From: Flavobacteriaceae bacterium | GTDB taxonomy: Bacteria > Bacteroidota > Bacteroidia > Flavobacteriales > Flavobacteriaceae | Reading direction: 5' to 3' | DNA length: 8,675 bases | Assembly (NCBI GenBank): GCA_030829155.1 | Contig: JAURBD010000068.1 | Span: 1 to 8,675 of the forward strand | Shown: piece after piece, positions 5,066 through 8,675 of the stretch | How positions within the stretch are numbered: the stretch's first letter is position 1 | Layout: each line of letters begins with the position of its first letter | Translations under genes and position numbers: made by a program | The notes under the pieces: model-generated | Seen by the model: the letters and a program-made list of their open reading frames with translations, nothing else | What the model was told of the DNA's origin: nothing | The model's database searches: none

Positions 5066-7063
5066 TTATAAATCTAACAAAGCTAAAAAAGTGATTTCTG
5101 ACATAATCTGAATCCCCAATTTTTCAGCCTTTACTTTTTTACTAGGTCCCATCCCGACTCCAGCAACAATAAATGAGGTTTTAGAAGAAATAGAACTTGA
5201 TACTTTTCCTCCATTTTCTTCAATTAATGCCTTTAGATCGTTTCTTGATAGGGTTTCGAAAACTCCGCTGACAACAATGTTTTTTCCAACCAAAATTTTA
5301 GATGATAAAGCTTTAATCTCATCCTCCATTGTTACACCGTAAGCTATTAAACGTTCAACAAGTTCTATGTTTTTTGGATTTTCAAAAAACTTAACTAAAC
5401 TTTGAGCAATTCGATGACCGATATCATCTACCATAATGAGTTCTTCTTGACTTGCTTTCATCAAGTTTGTTATTGTTCCAAAATGATTTGCAAGTCGCTT
5501 TGCTACTGTTGCTCCAACAAATCGTACGCCCAAACCAAATAAAACTTTAGCAAAGGGTTGTTTTTTTGAGTTTTTGATTCCCAAGAGTAAATTATCTACT
5601 GACTTTTGAGCCATGCGTTCCAAAGGCAATAATTGTTCTTCCTTTAGAGTGTATAAATCAGCAATGTTTTTAATCAATCCCTCATAAAAAAACAAAGAAA
5701 CTGTTTCACTTCCAAGCCCATCAATATCCATGGCATTTCTAGCAATATAATGCTGTATTTTACCAATAATTTGAGTTGAACAACCATCTACATTTGGACA
5801 ATAATGCTGTGCCTCTCCTTCTATACGAACAAGTTCGGTTCCGCAATTGGGACAATTTTTTATATAAGAAATCCGATTTTCAATGGATGCTCTGTTTTGA
5901 GGGTCAACATTAACTATTTTCGGTATAATCTCTCCTCCTTTTTCAACATAAACTCGATCTCCAATCCTTAAGTCAAGTTTTTTGATTTGATCTGCATTAT
6001 GCAAAGAAGCTCTTTTAACCGTTGTTCCTGAAAGTAAAATAGGATTCAAATTCGCAACTGGAGTAATTGCTCCAGTTCTTCCCACTTGATAAGTTACCGT
6101 TTCTAATTTAGTAGCGACTTGTTCTGCTTGATATTTGTATGAAATTGCCCATCGAGGAGATTTTGAAGTAAAACCCAATAATTCTTGATCTTTTAAATCA
6201 TTTACCTTGATTACTATTCCATCAATCTCATAAGAAAGATTACCCCTCTTTTTTTCCCATGAATTAATATACTCCAAAATCTGTTGCTTAGAAGAAGCTT
6301 GAGTTAATGTTTCTGGAACGGTGAAACCCCATGATCTCATTTCAACTAGGGATTGATAATGTTCTTTAAATCCTAAATTTTTTCCAACAAGGGCATATAT
6401 CAAACAGGTTAACGGACGTTGAGCTGTTTCAGAACTATCCTGAAGCTTCAAAGAACCAGAAGCGGTATTTCTAGGATTCATGTAGGGTTCTTCTCCAGCT
6501 GCAACTCTTTTTTTGTTTAACTCAGAAAAACCAGCTAGGGGCATTACAATTTCTCCTCGAACTTCAAAAAAATCTGGATAATTCCCTCTTAATTTTAAAG
6601 GAACATTCGGAATTGTTTTTACATTCTGAGTGACATCATCTCCTTTTGTTCCATCACCTCGGGTTACAGCACGAATCAGAACACCCTTTTCATAAGTCAA
6701 GCTGATTGAAGCTCCATCATATTTTAATTCACAAGTAAACGACGGGGTTCTATCCTCTAAATTTTTCTCAATCCGATTGATCCAGTCTTGAATTTCTTCT
6801 TCGGAATAAGTATTCCCCAGGGAATACATTCTTTCTTTATGTTCAACTGTTTTAAAGTTTTTGGTAATTTGACCACCAACTCTTTGGGAGGGTGAATTTG
6901 AATCATAAAACTCAGGATGCTTGTTTTCAATTTCCTGGAGCTCTTTCATCAACTGATCAAATTCAAAATCACTTATCAAACTGTTATCGTTCACATAGTA
7001 TTCAAAATTACAGAGGTGTAATTTTGCTCTTAAAGATTCAATTTTTTCTTGAATAATCATCAT
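5066..7063 (-). CDS. ligA: NAD-dependent DNA ligase
   Basis: The 665-residue protein is LigA, which seals nicks in DNA during replication and repair using NAD+. Domains run in the expected order. An N-terminal NAD-binding Ia-like region covers residues about 5-65 (with EYYVNDNSLISDFEFDQLM). The adenylation domain has the catalytic Lys114 in the ELKYDG motif (112-117), GDGTKGDDVTQNV (136-148), and DGIVIK (281-286). An OB fold spans about 320-395. A Cys4 zinc finger follows (Cys404, Cys407, Cys422, Cys428), then helix-hairpin-helix repeats from about 440 to 580. A C-terminal BRCT domain starts at about 586 and includes the FIVAG and MGPSKKVKA segments. All expected parts are present, and the size is standard. 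The start is the ATG at 7061-7063, followed by a second ATG. It begins one base after the prmC stop codon, so it is probably co-translated with prmC. No terminator is clear in the 82-bp gap downstream. Confidence 0.98.
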   Translation of the reverse strand: MMIIQEKIESLRAKLHLCNFEYYVNDNSLISDFEFDQLMKELQEIENKHPEFYDSNSPSQRVGGQITKNFKTVEHKERMYSLGNTYSEEEIQDWINRIEKNLEDRTPSFTCELKYDGASISLTYEKGVLIRAVTRGDGTKGDDVTQNVKTIPNVPLKLRGNYPDFFEVRGEIVMPLAGFSELNKKRVAAGEEPYMNPRNTASGSLKLQDSSETAQRPLTCLIYALVGKNLGFKEHYQSLVEMRSWGFTVPETLTQASSKQQILEYINSWEKKRGNLSYEIDGIVIKVNDLKDQELLGFTSKSPRWAISYKYQAEQVATKLETVTYQVGRTGAITPVANLNPILLSGTTVKRASLHNADQIKKLDLRIGDRVYVEKGGEIIPKIVNVDPQNRASIENRISYIKNCPNCGTELVRIEGEAQHYCPNVDGCSTQIIGKIQHYIARNAMDIDGLGSETVSLFFYEGLIKNIADLYTLKEEQLLPLERMAQKSVDNLLLGIKNSKKQPFAKVLFGLGVRFVGATVAKRLANHFGTITNLMKASQEELIMVDDIGHRIAQSLVKFFENPKNIELVERLIAYGVTMEDEIKALSSKILVGKNIVVSGVFETLSRNDLKALIEENGGKVSSSISSKTSFIVAGVGMGPSKKVKAEKLGIQIMSEITFLALLDL

Positions 7064-7064
7064 G

Positions 7065-7919
7065 TTATTTGTTGCTTCTTAGGGCTTTGACCATTCTAGG
7101 TAGTTTATGAAAATCATTACGGACCTCAATTGAATCGAAAGAATTTTCATTTAAAAATAGGCTTAGTTCATTTACAAAAATAGGGTTAATTTCAAAATAG
7201 AGTGCACCTCCTGACTTTAAGTTTTGTTTTGCAAATTCTGTGATTTTTTTATAAAAAAGCAAGGGGTCATCTTCAGGTGCAAATAATGCTAACTTAGGTT
7301 CATAACCTAAAACATTTGTTTTCATTTGTTTTTTCTCAGATGGAAGCACATAGGGTGGATTAGAAACAATAATATCCAAAGGAGTTATCCAATTTTTTTT
7401 TGTTAGAATATCTGCTTGATGAAATTGAACTTTGACAGAATTATTTCTAGCATTATTCTCAGCAACTTCAATTGCTTTGGCAGAAATATCAAGTGCTGAA
7501 ACATGCAAACGAGATCGTAAATGTTTTAGTGTTATTGCTATGCATCCACTTCCTGTACCTATGTCCAAAACCTCTTTGGATCGAATTAATTTCTCATCAT
7601 AGACAATCCATTCAACTAATTCTTCAGTTTCAGGTCGAGGTATCAATACAGAAGTGTTGACTTCAAACTTTAAATCCATAAATGAACTAAAACCCAGTAT
7701 GTATTGAAGAGGTTTTTCTTTTTTTAATTCTTTCAAAGCTGAGTTTAAACACTCTTCTTCCTTTTTTGAAATAACATAATTGGGTTCTAAACCAAATTTG
7801 ACAGGTTCCCAGTTAAAATATGCTTTAATTATTCGTTTCAATAAATCATCGGACTCTTCAACCTTATAGATGTAACTTAATTTTTGACGGAAATAAGATT
7901 TGTATTCAATTAAGGTCAT
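7065..7919 (-). CDS. prmC: Peptide chain release factor N5-glutamine methyltransferase
   Basis: PrmC methylates the glutamine of the GGQ motif in release factors RF1 and RF2, using S-adenosylmethionine. With the start I choose, the protein has 284 residues. It shows KPLQYILG (69-76) and IPRPETEELVEW (93-104), the PrmC family signature before the methyltransferase core. The SAM-binding motif is DIGTGSGCIAI (119-129), and the NPPY catalytic motif is in SNPPYV (187-190). The C-terminal ALYFEIN stretch is also typical. The ATG at 7917-7919 makes an ATGA overlap with the TGA of the acetyltransferase gene, a classic coupling arrangement. A TTG-initiated extension to 7940 (seven residues) is open but has less support. 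The ligA gene follows after one base. Confidence 0.95.
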   Translation of the reverse strand: MTLIEYKSYFRQKLSYIYKVEESDDLLKRIIKAYFNWEPVKFGLEPNYVISKKEEECLNSALKELKKEKPLQYILGFSSFMDLKFEVNTSVLIPRPETEELVEWIVYDEKLIRSKEVLDIGTGSGCIAITLKHLRSRLHVSALDISAKAIEVAENNARNNSVKVQFHQADILTKKNWITPLDIIVSNPPYVLPSEKKQMKTNVLGYEPKLALFAPEDDPLLFYKKITEFAKQNLKSGGALYFEINPIFVNELSLFLNENSFDSIEVRNDFHKLPRMVKALRSNK

Positions 7920-8404
7920 TGTAGTTTGTTGATTAGCCAAACATTACATGAGGTGTGGCCTGTTGAACCCATTGGATGATCTATATACTCAAATCCTTTT
8001 TTTTGGTAGAGCTTTTGAGCGGCTTTCATATAGGGTAGTGTTTCTATGTAACATATTTCGAAATCTTGTTCTTTAGCATAATCTAGACAATGATCAATCA
8101 TTTTTTCGCCTAAAGATTTTCCTCTAGCTGAAGGTAAAAAATACATTTTCTGTAATTCACATATGCTACTCTTTCCTCCTTTTAGAGGAGATATTCCTGC
8201 CCCTCCTGTCACAAATCCATTTTCTTCCAACACAAAATAAGCCGATCTTTGATCCGAATATGCTTGATACATAAAATCAAGTTCTGGATCTGCATAAGCA
8301 GTTCCAACTTTAGGAACCCCAATTTCAAGAAGAACCTGACGAATCATCGACGCCAATGATGAATTATCTTTTTCTAAAACTTCTCTAATTATTGTTCCCT
8401 TCAT
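7916..8404 (-). CDS. GNAT-family N-acetyltransferase
   Basis: The 162-residue protein has the GNAT fold and should transfer an acetyl group from acetyl-CoA; its substrate cannot be told from the sequence. Motif A is residues 83-105, ELQKMYFLPSARGKSLGEKM. The CoA-pyrophosphate loop reads RGKSLG (94-99), where the first Gly of the usual R-x-x-G-x-G/A pattern is replaced by Ser. The C-terminal motif B region, IETLPYMKAAQKLYQKKGFEY (120-140), is typical of the family. The sequence VGTAYADPELD (33-43) and the end HPMGSTGHTSCNVWL (143-157) match a group that I recall beside prmC in flavobacteria. No membrane segment is present. It is the first gene of a run with prmC and ligA, and it ends in the ATGA overlap with prmC. 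A role tied to prmC, such as protein modification, is only a guess. Confidence 0.85.
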   Translation of the reverse strand: MKGTIIREVLEKDNSSLASMIRQVLLEIGVPKVGTAYADPELDFMYQAYSDQRSAYFVLEENGFVTGGAGISPLKGGKSSICELQKMYFLPSARGKSLGEKMIDHCLDYAKEQDFEICYIETLPYMKAAQKLYQKKGFEYIDHPMGSTGHTSCNVWLINKLQ

Positions 8405-8406
8405 TT

Positions 8407-8420
8407 AATACTTTAGTATT
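8407..8420. repeat. Short inverted repeat in the ribD / acetyltransferase intergenic gap
   Basis: AATACT-TT-AGTATT is a perfect inverted repeat with six-base arms and a two-base spacer. A third copy of the AATACT half lies at 8439-8444. It falls in the 55-bp gap between the divergent genes ribD and the GNAT gene, just 2 nt from the GNAT start codon. It could be an operator for a dimeric regulator, but with all-AT-rich bases it could equally be chance. I see no convincing -33/-7 pair in either direction in this gap. Confidence 0.3.
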
Positions 8421-8459
8421 TTTATACTTTCTAAAAATAATACTATTTCATTTCTTAAC

Positions 8460-8675
8460 ATGAATAAAAAAGATCCTATTCACATAAAATTTATGCAACG
8501 TTGCCTGGATCTTGCTTCACTGGGTCTTGGGCAGACCTACCCCAACCCACTTGTAGGATGTGTTCTTGTTCATAAAGGCAAAATTGTAAGTGAAGGTTGG
8601 CACCAAAAAAAAGGAGACCCCCATGCAGAAGTTCATGCAATCCAGAATCTTAAAAATAAATCCATCCTCAGTCAA
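8460..8675 (+). CDS. ribD: Riboflavin biosynthesis protein RibD, N-terminal fragment (cut by the window edge)
   Basis: Seventy-two codons are present before the right edge. RibD deaminates the pyrimidine and then reduces the ribose of the intermediate in riboflavin synthesis; only the start of the deaminase domain is visible. The reading includes TYPNPLVGCVLV (26-37), the family's opening signature. It then shows GWHQKKGDPHAEVHAI (46-61), which holds the zinc ligand His55 and catalytic Glu57 of the HAE motif; most family members have HAEVNAI here. The ATG at 8460-8462 fits the family's N-terminus; a second in-frame ATG at codon 12 is less likely because it would remove residues before the conserved start. 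It is the only gene on the plus strand in the window and is divergent from the acetyltransferase. I see no Shine-Dalgarno sequence, as is usual for this phylum. The cysteine zinc ligands and the reductase domain lie outside the window. Confidence 0.93.
   Translation, partial: MNKKDPIHIKFMQRCLDLASLGLGQTYPNPLVGCVLVHKGKIVSEGWHQKKGDPHAEVHAIQNLKNKSILSQ

Noticed and set aside
7472..7660. Plus-strand open frame inside prmC
   Set aside because: It is antisense to the methyltransferase core, and its hydrophobic composition follows from the AT-rich opposite strand.
7920..7940. TTG-initiated N-terminal extension of prmC (seven residues, MANQQTT)
   Set aside because: The ATG at 7917-7919 overlaps the upstream stop codon as ATGA and gives the length and start expected for the family. 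The extension is encoded by the last codons of the acetyltransferase gene in another frame.
1..8675. Undescribed defence, mobile or secretion system
   Set aside because: Every gene longer than 150 bp matches a known housekeeping family, base use is uniform by eye, and no repeats, integrase, toxin pair or CRISPR pattern is visible.

Overview
The window looks like ordinary chromosomal sequence from a low-GC member of the Bacteroidota, most likely a flavobacterium (Flavobacteriales). The grounds are the AT-rich composition, the lack of clear Shine-Dalgarno sequences, at least one TAnnTTTG-type -7 box, the Bacteroidota-type omega subunit, the presence of DUF4835/PorD and DUF6913 proteins, and a gene order (bamD, omega, coaBC, porD, recN) that I recall from flavobacterial genomes. 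No RNA gene, mobile element, CRISPR array or prophage is visible.

Layout: ten of the eleven genes lie on the minus strand, so they read from right to left. From the right edge, an incomplete ribD starts at 8460 on the plus strand. A 55-bp gap separates it from a minus-strand run of GNAT acetyltransferase, prmC and ligA (8404 to 5066), in which the GNAT and prmC genes overlap by four bases (ATGA) and prmC and ligA are one base apart. An 82-bp gap with a plausible promoter precedes the DUF6913 gene and dapA (4983 to 3589), which abut exactly. A hairpin with a T tract follows dapA and probably ends transcription. A second compact operon then runs from 3484 to the left edge: bamD, RNA polymerase omega, coaBC, porD-like and recN. 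recN is cut by the window edge. Most junctions in this operon are within 6 nt or overlap.

How the genes work together: these are housekeeping functions of several pathways. BamD belongs to the outer-membrane protein assembly machine, and the DUF4835 protein is associated with the type IX secretion system, so two outer-membrane functions share an operon. CoaBC makes 4'-phosphopantetheine for coenzyme A. The omega subunit belongs to RNA polymerase. RecN and LigA act on DNA breaks and nicks. PrmC methylates release factors. DapA starts the lysine/diaminopimelate branch. RibD acts in riboflavin synthesis, which in turn supplies the FMN that CoaC needs.

I found no undescribed multigene system. 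The points most worth a second look are: two substitutions at positions of CoaC that are catalytically important in the E. coli enzyme; a DapA that lacks the E. coli lysine-inhibition residues; the uncharacterised DUF6913 gene fused end-to-start with dapA; and the operon linking BamD, omega, CoaBC and PorD.
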